The notes below the pieces were generated by a model, which was given only the letters and a program-made list of their open reading frames with translations, made no database searches and was not told the DNA's origin. From JANMEX01 sp031423755 (GTDB lineage: Bacteria > Pseudomonadota > Alphaproteobacteria > Rhizobiales > Rhizobiaceae), in assembly GCA_031423755.1 (NCBI GenBank), contig JANPGC010000043.1, positions 1 to 18,935 on the forward strand: a stretch of 18,935 nucleotides of DNA, read 5' to 3'. Below, piece by piece: positions 1 to 7,985 of the stretch. Position 1 is the first letter of the stretch. Each line of letters starts with the position of its first letter. A program made the translations under genes and the position numbers.

Positions 1-971
1 TCGGCAATGCCGATGGCCATATCGGCAAGACCTGCCGTGCGGTAGTTGGCCATCTTGCCCTGCGCATGGTCCTGATTGGGAATACCGAGCACATGATCCC
101 ACGCAGGCAACGCCTCTGCCGGTCCGTTGCGCTTGGTCGCCAACACCTCGCCGCCGAAGAAATTCGGGTCCGGCACATAAATCGAGCCCTCCGAGCCATA
201 GAGCTCCATGTTGCCGTGGCGATGCGCAAACACATCCCAAGACGACGTCAGTGTCACGGTCGCGCCGGAGTGGAACTCCAGAAGCGCATGCACGGACGTC
301 GGCGTCAGCACCGGGACCGTCTGTCCAAGACGCGGGCCGTTGGCAATCGTGCGCGCCTTCTGCGGCGTTGAGGTCAACGCGCCCACCCGCTTCACCGGCC
401 CGATCAGATTGATCAGGTTGGCAACGTAATAGGGCCCGAGGTCCAGCACCGGACCACCGCCCGGTGCGTAGAAAAACTCCGGGTTCGGGTGCCAATGCTC
501 CATGCCGAAATTCATCACATGCGCAGTGCCGGAGGTGATCGTGCCGACAAGGCCGTCATCAATCGCCTTGCGCGCCTGCTGGTGCGCCCCGCCAAGGAAT
601 GTGTCCGGAGCGCAGCCTGCCTTGAGCCCTTTTGCATCGGCAATGCGGCGAAGCTCGAGTCCTTCTTCGATTGTCAGCACCAGCGGCTTTTCCGAATAGG
701 CATGCTTGCCTGATTCCAGAATCGCCTTGGTGATCGGATAGTGCGCTGCCGGGATTGTCAGGTTGACGATGACATCAATGTCCTTGGAGGCCAGAAGATC
801 GTCAACGCTCATCGCCTTGATGTTAAACTTCTCAGCCTGAGCTTGTGCCGTAGCCAAATTCATGTCGGCGCAAGCGGTGATCTTGAGACCGCGGAACAGC
901 GGCGCGAGAGTAAAATATGAAGTAGAAATGTTGCCGCATCCGATGACGCCAGCGCGAAGTTCATTTGCCAT
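1..971 (-). CDS. Gfo/Idh/MocA-family NAD(P)-dependent sugar oxidoreductase (3' end outside window)
   Basis: This is the last visible gene of the sugar operon; 323 codons are present and the C-terminus lies beyond position 1. The N-terminus has a Rossmann dinucleotide motif (GVIGCGN, residues 8-14) and the family lysine in SEKPL (K95). The C-terminal alpha/beta domain has the GGGPVLDLGPYY signature at about residues 171-182. The usual catalytic histidine of the DxGxH motif is a tyrosine here (Y181), as in a subgroup of the family. The ATG at 971 follows an AAGGAAG ribosome site and lies 11 bases after the stop of the upstream isomerase gene, so the two are translationally close. Family members oxidise or reduce a sugar hydroxyl in the cytoplasm. 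The exact substrate cannot be read from sequence; pairing with a TIM-barrel isomerase suggests 3-keto-sugar chemistry (inference). Confidence 0.9.
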   Translation of the reverse strand, partial: MANELRAGVIGCGNISTSYFTLAPLFRGLKITACADMNLATAQAQAEKFNIKAMSVDDLLASKDIDVIVNLTIPAAHYPITKAILESGKHAYSEKPLVLTIEEGLELRRIADAKGLKAGCAPDTFLGGAHQQARKAIDDGLVGTITSGTAHVMNFGMEHWHPNPEFFYAPGGGPVLDLGPYYVANLINLIGPVKRVGALTSTPQKARTIANGPRLGQTVPVLTPTSVHALLEFHSGATVTLTSSWDVFAHRHGNMELYGSEGSIYVPDPNFFGGEVLATKRNGPAEALPAWDHVLGIPNQDHAQGKMANYRTAGLADMAIGIA

Positions 972-982
972 GATATTCTTCC

Positions 983-1732
983 TTAGAGCTTTGATGCAGC
1001 TTCAAACGACCGTTCGGCAAACCGCTTTGCATCGCTCGGCTTGTCATGTTCGAGCACGAAGTGCCGGACGCGCGTCTTCTTGAGCGCCGCCATGATCGGC
1101 TTGTAGTCCACTGTGCCGTGACCAACATCAGCCCATCCATCCTCGTCCGCATTCTTGCCCTTGGGCGCAATGTCCTTGATGTGTGCGGCAGTGATGTTGC
1201 CGGCATACTTCTTGATGAGCTTGATCGGGTCTGCGCCACCACGGATCACCCAGGCGACGTCCATTTCCCAGTCCAGCAGCGGTGCGCCCTTGAACATCAT
1301 TTCATGCGGCGTCTTGCCATCTGGCAGCGTGACAAACTCGAAATCATGATTGTGCCAGCCGAAGGAATAGCCCTCGCCGCGATAGAAGGCGGCAATCTTG
1401 CCAAGTCTCTTGCCAAACGCACGCCAGCCAGCCGAATCCTTCGGACGGCTTTCTGCGGCAATGTGCGGGCAATAGATGTGGCGGATGCCCAGCGTTTTGA
1501 GGATCTTCAACGTGCCCTTCTTGTCGCCTTCAAGCTGGTCAATGCCGAAGTGGCCGGTCGGCATGGTCAACCCATGCTGGTCAAGCAGCACCTTGAGCCC
1601 TGTAGCGTCGCTGTAAAGGCCGCCATAGCCCTCGACTTCCTTGTAGCCGGCATCAGCCACCGTCTTGATCGTGTCGGCCAGCGAGGAATTGTTGCGGGCG
1701 GAGTAAAGCTGGAATGATAGGCGCTTCGGCAT
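983..1732 (-). CDS. Sugar phosphate isomerase/epimerase-like TIM-barrel protein (AP endonuclease 2 family fold)
   Basis: A 249-residue single-domain xylose-isomerase-like TIM barrel. The start FQLYSAR is typical of the 'sugar phosphate isomerase/epimerase' group. Likely metal and substrate residues are visible: WHNH (126-129), the WEMD stretch (155-158), HIKD (184-187) and E228 in VLEHD. Despite the family name there is no evidence for a phosphorylated substrate. Members next to Gfo/Idh/MocA dehydrogenases often act on keto-sugars, by epimerisation or by elimination from 3-keto-glycosides, so a joint role with the next gene is plausible but inferred. The ATG at 1732 has a GGGAGA ribosome site about 7 bases upstream. 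The gene lies 36 bases after the D-lyxose isomerase gene, in the same operon. Confidence 0.88.
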   Translation of the reverse strand: MPKRLSFQLYSARNNSSLADTIKTVADAGYKEVEGYGGLYSDATGLKVLLDQHGLTMPTGHFGIDQLEGDKKGTLKILKTLGIRHIYCPHIAAESRPKDSAGWRAFGKRLGKIAAFYRGEGYSFGWHNHDFEFVTLPDGKTPHEMMFKGAPLLDWEMDVAWVIRGGADPIKLIKKYAGNITAAHIKDIAPKGKNADEDGWADVGHGTVDYKPIMAALKKTRVRHFVLEHDKPSDAKRFAERSFEAASKL

Positions 1733-1768
1733 GTGAGTTCTCCCATTGGGTATAAGGGTTTTGAAAAA

Positions 1769-2458
1769 TCAGGCTTTCAGCCATTTGCCATAGTCGGAAA
1801 CGAGCAGATGCAGCGGATGCACATCCTCTTCGATGGTTGCAAAGCGACCGATGGGCTCGCGGAAAATATTGTCGGTGAGATCATCATTGACAGTCGAAAC
1901 CTCGCCGATCAGCACGTCTTTGCCCTCGCCCCAGAACGCATGCCAGACATTGGTGTGCAGCGTCACGCTCTCGCCCGGATCGAGCGAAAGCAGCCCGCCC
2001 GCCTTCATCGTCCGCAGAGTGCCATCGCACACCACGCGCACCTCGACCTCTTCGTCGATGGAACCGTCCGGCTTGGCCATGAACAGTTCCAAAACCAATT
2101 TGCCACCGCCGCGGTTGATGATGTCCTCGGACTTGATGTCATGCCGGTGCATCGGCGACAGCTGATCCTTCTTTGAAATCATGATCTTCTCCGCGTAAAC
2201 CATGCCGCGCCCGCGCGCGAGATCTGCGGCGACGCCATTGCGCACCGTGAACAGGAACAGGCCGAGGTCAGCATATTTGCCCTGGCCATAGTCGGTGATG
2301 TCCCAGCCCATGTTGCCGTTCAAAATGCCTGAACCACCCTTGGTGTTGGCCTGCATCTGTTCCGGCGTCCAATAGGCAAACGGTGGCATGATATAGCCGA
2401 ACGAACGGATGAAGGCGTCGCCTTCGCGGATGATTTCATTGACTTCGGATCGTTTCAT
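1769..2458 (-). CDS. D-lyxose/D-mannose ketol-isomerase, cupin fold
   Basis: A 229-residue protein close in length and layout to the E. coli O157-type D-lyxose isomerase. The cupin metal ligands are visible as H104 and H106 (MHRHD), E111 (SED) and H173 (VWHAF), at nearly the spacing known for that enzyme. The family interconverts D-lyxose and D-xylulose and also D-mannose and D-fructose. Directly after a beta-mannosidase gene, the mannose-to-fructose reaction makes the best biological sense, allowing mannose use without mannose 6-phosphate isomerase (inference). The start ATG at 2458 has only a GGGG-type ribosome site, which can be partly buried in a small stem-loop (2466-2481). Confidence 0.88.
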   Translation of the reverse strand: MKRSEVNEIIREGDAFIRSFGYIMPPFAYWTPEQMQANTKGGSGILNGNMGWDITDYGQGKYADLGLFLFTVRNGVAADLARGRGMVYAEKIMISKKDQLSPMHRHDIKSEDIINRGGGKLVLELFMAKPDGSIDEEVEVRVVCDGTLRTMKAGGLLSLDPGESVTLHTNVWHAFWGEGKDVLIGEVSTVNDDLTDNIFREPIGRFATIEEDVHPLHLLVSDYGKWLKA

Positions 2459-2465
2459 CGTTTGC

Positions 2466-2481
2466 CCCGGGTAACGCCGGG
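2466..2481 (-). promoter_or_regulatory. Small stem-loop overlapping the ribosome site of the isomerase gene
   Basis: In the 38-base gap between the beta-mannosidase and isomerase genes, CCCGG (2466-2470) can pair with CCGGG (2477-2481) around a GTAACG loop. On the mRNA the stem includes the GGGG that would serve as ribosome site for the ATG at 2458. It could tune translation or protect the transcript. The stem is only 5 bp, so this is tentative. Confidence 0.3.
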
Positions 2482-2496
2482 CCCCTTTGAATGTGC

Positions 2497-4974
2497 CTAT
2501 GCGGAATAAGTTGCCGAATGAAGATGCCGCACGATGAGCGTTGCAGCCGCCTGTTCCAGATCGGCGTTTGGCTCAGCGATAAACCGGAGAGTCTGCGTCT
2601 CTCCCGCCAACAGGTCAAACCCGCCGCCATCAAACCTGCCCGGCTCTTTGGTTTCCAGCGAGACGAACAGGGCAGGCCTCTTGGCATCGAGTGTCACTGA
2701 CAGAACGCCGTTTTCGATTGTCTTCGAGACGGTGATTTCCGGATCGCCAAGCGGCAATCCTTTGTATGGCGCCAGCGCATGATGGGCCCTTCCCAACGAG
2801 CCGTCAGACGCCTTGAACTCGAAAACCAAGAGGTTGTCCTTGCCGACGTCGCGCGCTGAAAGCCACGCAGCATCAATCGCCTTATCCGTTGGAACGGCAA
2901 CAGTGGCCCGGGCCAATTCTCGCTTGTCGCCTCTCAGCGAAACGGACTTCATCACCAGATCGATTGAAACCGCGTCGGGGCTGTCGTTGACCGCCACCAG
3001 CCGGATCGCCTCGCCGTCCGGCGACGGCACTGCAACGACAGTGACAGGCTGGAAGAAGCGCTGCGCCATGTGGTGCATAACTTTCCATCCGCCACCATGA
3101 TCAAGGCTCGCCCATGACGCCACCGGCCATGTGTCATTCAGCTGCCAGTAAAGCGCGCCCATATTGTGCGGCTTCAGCGAGCGCCAGAATTCGACGGCGG
3201 TCTTGATGGCAAGCCCCTGCTGAACCTGGCTGAGATAGACAAAATCCGCAAAATCCATCGGGAAGCGGAAATAGCGGAACATCGTCTCGGCGATGCGCGC
3301 ATTGCCGCCACGATTCTTCTGGTGCGATTCCATGACCGGCGAGGAGATGTTGAGGTCATCGCCGGAGGCGAACTGCCGCGCAATCTTCATCGACGGAAAG
3401 GACTGGAAACCGAACTCGGAGCAGAAGCGCGGACGCACATCGCGGTAATGCTCGAAATTCTTGCCCTCGTGCCAGACACTCCAGAAATGCATGTCGCCAT
3501 TGCTGTCATCATGCCATGCGTCGCCGAAGGACAAGACGCCCGGCGAAGGGCTTGACGGCCACCAGTTGGCCAACGGGTCAGCGTTCTTCATCGCTGTTTC
3601 GATGGTGCGGTTCAGCCGGTCATAGGAAACCAGATACCGGTCCCTGTCCTTGCGCGACACCTCAAACCAGTTGAGCGCCCCGATCAGTTCATTGTCGCCG
3701 CACCACAGTGCAATGCAGGCGTGATGGCCAAGGCGGCGGACTTGATAATCCACCTCAAGGCTCACCTCTTCAAGGAAATCGGGCGTTGACGGATAGAGCG
3801 AGCAGGCGAACATGAAATCCTGCCAGACCATCAAGCCAAGCCGGTCACAAATCTCATAGAAAAAATCCTGCTCATAAAACCCGCCGCCCCAGACGCGGAT
3901 CATGTTCTGGTGCGAATCCACAGCGGCCTGAAGCAGCTTTTCCGTCAGCGCAGCGGTTGCGGCAGATGGCAGCGCATCTGCCGGAATCCAATTGGATCCA
4001 CGGCAATAGATTTCGCGCCCATTGACCTTGAACAGGAACCGTGACCCCGCGGCATCCTTTTCCGAAACATGCTCGATTGTCCTGAACCCAACCTTCCGGT
4101 TTTCAATTTCGCCATCAATGGCGACAACAACATCATAGAGATGCTGTTCGCCAAACCCTGCAGGCCACCACAGTTTTGGATTGGGAACGTGGAATGTTTC
4201 AACCACCCAATCATTGCCCGGCAGAAGCGTTACGCTGCGTCTCCGGTGTTCACCGTTGAACCAGACTTCGAACAGAATTGGTTCGCCATAGTCCCGCACA
4301 TGAAGTTTGACCTGCACGTCAAGTTCATAGTCGATGTCGGAGAAGCATTGGACATCGGGATGAACATGCTCGATCCGCGCCGTCTCGGCCCGCTTCAGCT
4401 CAATCCGCCCATACAAACCCAGCGGCGCTATTGCAATATTCCAGTCCCAACCGAAATGGCATTGCGGCTTGCGCAGCATGTTGACGTTCGGGATCGGGCA
4501 ATTGTCAGTGCTGTAGGGGATTGGAAACGGCATCGAAGCCTGCAGTTCATTCGCTGCCTTCGGGTTGGAATGAAAAAGGATTTCAATGCGGTTCGCGCCG
4601 GGCTTCAGCGCCTTCGATACATCAGGCCGGTAGCGGCGGAAGCAGTTTTTCGCCGATAGCACCAGTTCGCCGTTCACGCGGACATCGGCAATCGTATCGA
4701 GATAGTCGATATCAAGATACCAGCCGCCTTCAGGAAAGGCAGCAGGCATCTCAAACTGACGCGAGACAAGCCAGTCCTCCTGCGCTACCCACTGCACGGT
4801 CTCTTCGTTGCGCCCAGCATAGGGGTGCGCAATCACGCCATTGGCAATTAGCGCGCTGTGCACATCTCCGGGCACGGGCATCGGCCCCTGATACTTGCCG
4901 CCGGAAGTCAGCAAGGTCCAGACTCCAGCCAAATCCTGCCGGCCGTCCAGAAGTGTGGGATGCATGCTGTTCAT
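2497..4974 (-). CDS. Glycoside hydrolase family 2 beta-mannosidase
   Basis: An 825-residue cytoplasmic exo-glycosidase that should release beta-linked mannose from the non-reducing end of imported oligosaccharides. The GH2 layout is visible: an N-terminal jelly-roll sugar-binding domain, an immunoglobulin-like domain, a TIM barrel from about residue 310 and C-terminal beta domains. The acid/base glutamate is in WCGDNE (E429) and the nucleophile in FCSEFGF (E520). This spacing of about 90 residues matches characterised bacterial beta-mannosidases such as Cellulomonas fimi Man2A. There is no signal peptide, which fits uptake of intact oligosaccharide by the adjacent ABC transporter. The ATG at 4974 was preferred to the in-frame TTG at 4977 and the ATG at 4965; none has a strong ribosome site. 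The gap after the ATPase gene is 32 bases. Activity on beta-glucosaminides or other GH2 substrates is a less likely alternative. Confidence 0.92.
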   Translation of the reverse strand: MNSMHPTLLDGRQDLAGVWTLLTSGGKYQGPMPVPGDVHSALIANGVIAHPYAGRNEETVQWVAQEDWLVSRQFEMPAAFPEGGWYLDIDYLDTIADVRVNGELVLSAKNCFRRYRPDVSKALKPGANRIEILFHSNPKAANELQASMPFPIPYSTDNCPIPNVNMLRKPQCHFGWDWNIAIAPLGLYGRIELKRAETARIEHVHPDVQCFSDIDYELDVQVKLHVRDYGEPILFEVWFNGEHRRRSVTLLPGNDWVVETFHVPNPKLWWPAGFGEQHLYDVVVAIDGEIENRKVGFRTIEHVSEKDAAGSRFLFKVNGREIYCRGSNWIPADALPSAATAALTEKLLQAAVDSHQNMIRVWGGGFYEQDFFYEICDRLGLMVWQDFMFACSLYPSTPDFLEEVSLEVDYQVRRLGHHACIALWCGDNELIGALNWFEVSRKDRDRYLVSYDRLNRTIETAMKNADPLANWWPSSPSPGVLSFGDAWHDDSNGDMHFWSVWHEGKNFEHYRDVRPRFCSEFGFQSFPSMKIARQFASGDDLNISSPVMESHQKNRGGNARIAETMFRYFRFPMDFADFVYLSQVQQGLAIKTAVEFWRSLKPHNMGALYWQLNDTWPVASWASLDHGGGWKVMHHMAQRFFQPVTVVAVPSPDGEAIRLVAVNDSPDAVSIDLVMKSVSLRGDKRELARATVAVPTDKAIDAAWLSARDVGKDNLLVFEFKASDGSLGRAHHALAPYKGLPLGDPEITVSKTIENGVLSVTLDAKRPALFVSLETKEPGRFDGGGFDLLAGETQTLRFIAEPNADLEQAAATLIVRHLHSATYSA

Positions 4975-5006
4975 CAAAAAAGCCTGTGGCGGATTGCCTT
5001 TGTGTC

Positions 5007-6113
5007 TCAGAGGCGGTCGCTGTCCGCCTCGTCAAATAGGGATGCCAAGCCGACGCGGAAGCGCACCTTGACCTTGTCGCCCGGATGATGGACGGCGCTT
5101 GATTCGACGCGCGCGGTCATGCTCTGGCCTTCGAACTTCAGCCATACCAGACTGTCAGAGCCCATCGGCTCAATCAGTTCCACATCGGCGTCATATTCTG
5201 GCGACATCTCAGCGGTTGCTGCGGAATTAAGCCGGATATGCTCTGGACGGACGCCGAAAATCACTGATTGGCCATCACTCATCGAACGTTCTGCCGGATA
5301 GCCTGACAACGGCACGACTGACCCGCCGACCTTGACGGCATGACCATTGCCGGACGCTGAAATTGTGCCCTTCAGGAAATTCATCGACGGCGAACCGATA
5401 AAGCCCGCGACGTACAAATTTCTCGGCTTGTTGTAGATAACGTCAGGGCTGTCGAGTTGCTGCACCAAGCCGCCCTTCATCACAGCGATACGGTCAGCCA
5501 AGGTGAGCGCCTCGATCTGGTCATGCGTGACGTAAATCATCGTGTTCTCAAGCTTCTGGTGCAGCCGCTTGATTTCCACACGCAGTTCGGACCTGAGCTT
5601 GGCATCAAGATTGGAAAGCGGCTCGTCAAACAGGAACACATCAACGTCGCGCACCAGCGCCCGACCGATAGCCACGCGCTGGCGCTGGCCGCCGGAAAGC
5701 TGCGCCGGCTTGCGGTTGAGCAGTGACTGCATTTGCAAGATCTCCGCCGCCCGGGCAATCCGCTTGTCGATCTCGTCCTTGGCAAAGCCCGCGTTCTTGA
5801 GGCCGAACGACAGGTTTCCGGCCACAGTCATCTGCGGATAAAGCGCGTAGGACTGGAACACCATGCCAATGCCGCGATCCTTTGGCTCCAGCCACGTGAC
5901 GTTCTTTCCCTTGATGAAGATTTGCCCGGACGAGACGTCGAGCAGTCCTGCGATGCAGTTCAGAAGTGTGGATTTGCCACAGCCCGATGGTCCAAGCAGG
6001 ACGAGGAATTCCCCCTCCTTGATGTCGAGATTGAGAGTTTGCAAAACCGTGACATCGCCGAAGCTCAGTGACAGATCACGCACCGATACGCTGTTGTTAC
6101 CGTCCATGTTCAT
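5007..6113 (-). CDS. Sugar ABC transporter ATP-binding protein (MalK/UgpC family)
   Basis: A 368-residue ATPase that powers the adjacent permease pair. Walker A is GPSGCGKST (41-49), the Q-loop is in MVFQSYA, the signature is LSGGQ (139-143), Walker B is FLFDEP (160-165) and the switch histidine is H197. The C-terminal 100 or so residues have the MalK-type regulatory TOBE/OB region (GVRPEHIRL near residue 290). The ATG at 6113 lies 4 bases after the stop of the upstream permease gene, so translational coupling is likely; an in-frame ATG at 6107 is the alternative start. Substrate specificity comes from the binding protein and permeases. Confidence 0.95.
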   Translation of the reverse strand: MNMDGNNSVSVRDLSLSFGDVTVLQTLNLDIKEGEFLVLLGPSGCGKSTLLNCIAGLLDVSSGQIFIKGKNVTWLEPKDRGIGMVFQSYALYPQMTVAGNLSFGLKNAGFAKDEIDKRIARAAEILQMQSLLNRKPAQLSGGQRQRVAIGRALVRDVDVFLFDEPLSNLDAKLRSELRVEIKRLHQKLENTMIYVTHDQIEALTLADRIAVMKGGLVQQLDSPDVIYNKPRNLYVAGFIGSPSMNFLKGTISASGNGHAVKVGGSVVPLSGYPAERSMSDGQSVIFGVRPEHIRLNSAATAEMSPEYDADVELIEPMGSDSLVWLKFEGQSMTARVESSAVHHPGDKVKVRFRVGLASLFDEADSDRL

Positions 6114-6117
6114 GGGA

Positions 6118-7032
6118 TCAGCCTTTCACCGCACCGGCCGCAATGCCGCGTACGAACAATTTGCCCGAGATGAAATAGATGACCAGCGGCACCAGCCCGG
6201 TCAGCATTGTCGCGGCCATGTTGACATTGTATTCTTTCACGCCCTGCACCGAATTGACGATATTGTTCAACTGGACGGTCATCGGATAGAGGTCCGGCTT
6301 GACGAAGACGACACCGAACAGGAAGTCGTTCCAGATGCCCGTCACCTGAAGGATCAGCGCCACCACAAAAATCGGTAGCGACATCGGGAGCATGATGCGG
6401 AAGTAGATACCCCAGAACCCGGCACCATCCACACGCGCCGCCTTGAACAGTTCTTCCGGAATGGACGAGAAATAGTTGCGGAAAAGCAGCGTCAGAATTG
6501 GCATGCCGAAGATCGTATGCACCAGAATGAGGCCCCACAGCGTTCCGTAGATCCCCATTTCGCGCAGCAGGATGACGATCGGATAGAGCATAACCTGATA
6601 GGGGATAAACGAGCCAAAAATCAGGATCGTGAAGAAAATGTCCGATCCCTTGAACCGCCAGTTCACCAACGCGTAACCGTTTACCGAAGCAACCGCGATG
6701 GACAGGATGACCGACGGAATCAGAATTCTCACAGAATTCCAAAACCCGCGCGACAGCCCGTCGCAATTCAGCCCAGTGCACGCCTCAGACCAGGCCTTGA
6801 CCCAAGGCTCGAATGTGACCTCGACAGGAGGGGCAAAAATGTTGCCCAGCCTGACCTCCGGCATGCCTTTCACCGAGGTCATAACCATGACCCAGAGCGG
6901 CAGAATGTAGTAGAGGCACATGACTATGAGTGTGCCGTAAATCATGATCTTGCTGCCCGAAAAACGGCGGCTGGGCTTTGGCCCGCTCGGACCAGCGCTC
7001 AAGGCGGTCCGGGATGAGGCGATGTCAACCAT
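6118..7032 (-). CDS. Sugar ABC transporter permease, MalG type
   Basis: A 304-residue inner-membrane protein with an N-terminal cytoplasmic stretch and about six hydrophobic segments. The coupling-loop (EAA) motif is EELFKAARVDGAGFWGIYFRIMLP, split here as EELFKAARVDG followed by the ILP-type end, and docks on the ATPase. The ATG at 7032 is chosen over an in-frame TTG at 7047 because GGAGG (7041-7045) lies 8 bases before it. The gene overlaps the end of the MalF-type permease gene by 8 bases (ATGGTTGA), typical of coupled translation. It forms the translocation pore with the MalF-type partner. Confidence 0.94.
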   Translation of the reverse strand: MVDIASSRTALSAGPSGPKPSRRFSGSKIMIYGTLIVMCLYYILPLWVMVMTSVKGMPEVRLGNIFAPPVEVTFEPWVKAWSEACTGLNCDGLSRGFWNSVRILIPSVILSIAVASVNGYALVNWRFKGSDIFFTILIFGSFIPYQVMLYPIVILLREMGIYGTLWGLILVHTIFGMPILTLLFRNYFSSIPEELFKAARVDGAGFWGIYFRIMLPMSLPIFVVALILQVTGIWNDFLFGVVFVKPDLYPMTVQLNNIVNSVQGVKEYNVNMAATMLTGLVPLVIYFISGKLFVRGIAAGAVKG

Positions 7033-7918
7033 GCTTCTTGCCTCCAAATTCCAGATAGGCCCAGGGTATAAGCACGATGAGCACGGACAGAAGCATCATC
7101 GTCGAGGCGGCAAAGCCTTGACCAAGGTTTTGCGCCTGGAACATGTAGTCATAGACATACATGGCCGGCACCTGGCTGGCATTTCCGGGACCGCCCGATG
7201 TCTGCGCCACCACCAGATCATAAAGTTTGATGATGCCGGACGCGACAATCACAAGCGTCGTGATGAACACCGGCCTCATCATTGGAACGACAATCATCAG
7301 ATAAGTCTTCCACGTCGGAATGCCGTCGACACGCGAAGCCTTCCAGATGTCTTCGTCAATGCCACGCAGGCCCGCGAGCATGATGCACATCACAAATCCT
7401 GTGCCTTGCCAGAGACCGGCGATCAAAAGCCCGTACAGTACAACCTTTGGATTATTGAGCGGATCGAAGGCAAAACTTTCCCAGCCAAGCCCTCGCACAA
7501 TCGACTGAATGCCAAACTCGGGGTTCAGTATCCACTGCCAGACCAAACCCGTCACAATGAAGGACAGCGCAAAGGGATACAGCATGATGGTCCGGAATGT
7601 GTCTTCAAACCGTATCTTCTGGTCCATCAGAACCGCCAGAAGAAACCCGATGCCAATCGTGAAGACCAGCGATAACAGCCCGAAAATCAACAAATTCTGA
7701 ATTGCGACCAGCCATCGGCTCGTCTCCCACAGCCGCTCGTACTGGTCGAAACCAACAAAATTAAGCCGCGGCAGCAGCTTTGAATTTGTGAACGAGTAGA
7801 GGACCGTCCACAGGGTGCCGCCGACAAACACGACCAGCGTCGTGAGAACCATCGGCAAAGCAGCGATCTTTGCGTTCATATTGCGGAAATACGATATCGG
7901 GCGCCCATTGCCTGCCAT
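7025..7918 (-). CDS. Sugar ABC transporter permease, MalF type
   Basis: A 297-residue inner-membrane permease with about six membrane segments, starting at residues 18-40. The EAA loop reads EDIWKASRVDGIPTW followed by the MIVVPMMRPV end. The ATG at 7918 is preceded by GGGAGA at a good distance. It is shorter than enteric MalF because it lacks the large periplasmic insertion, as is usual for the CUT1 family. It follows the binding-protein gene after a 67-base gap that contains a strong stem-loop. Confidence 0.94.
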   Translation of the reverse strand: MAGNGRPISYFRNMNAKIAALPMVLTTLVVFVGGTLWTVLYSFTNSKLLPRLNFVGFDQYERLWETSRWLVAIQNLLIFGLLSLVFTIGIGFLLAVLMDQKIRFEDTFRTIMLYPFALSFIVTGLVWQWILNPEFGIQSIVRGLGWESFAFDPLNNPKVVLYGLLIAGLWQGTGFVMCIMLAGLRGIDEDIWKASRVDGIPTWKTYLMIVVPMMRPVFITTLVIVASGIIKLYDLVVAQTSGGPGNASQVPAMYVYDYMFQAQNLGQGFAASTMMLLSVLIVLIPWAYLEFGGKKHG

Positions 7919-7948
7919 GCCACTCTCCCTTGGCTTGAGACAGAAGGA

Positions 7949-7966
7949 CCGCCCGCAAGCGGGCGG
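7949..7966 (-). promoter_or_regulatory. Intercistronic stem-loop after the binding-protein gene
   Basis: CCGCCCG (7949-7955) and CGGGCGG (7960-7966) form a perfect 7-bp all-GC stem with a four-base loop, between the binding-protein stop and the permease start. On the mRNA it is followed by TCCTTCTG, not a run of U, so it is a poor full terminator. Such hairpins after binding-protein genes are known to protect the upstream message or reduce read-through, giving more binding protein than permease. That role is inferred here. Confidence 0.65.
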
Positions 7967-7985
7967 CCCAAGAGATAAACGCGGA

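Noticed and set aside
1046..1717. 223-codon plus-strand open frame opposite the TIM-barrel isomerase gene
   Set aside because: It is antisense to a gene with clear family motifs. Long antisense frames are common in GC-rich DNA, and the product has no recognisable domain.
5285..5290. AACGTT core inside the ATPase gene
   Set aside because: It lies within coding sequence and its flanks do not fit the operator consensus.
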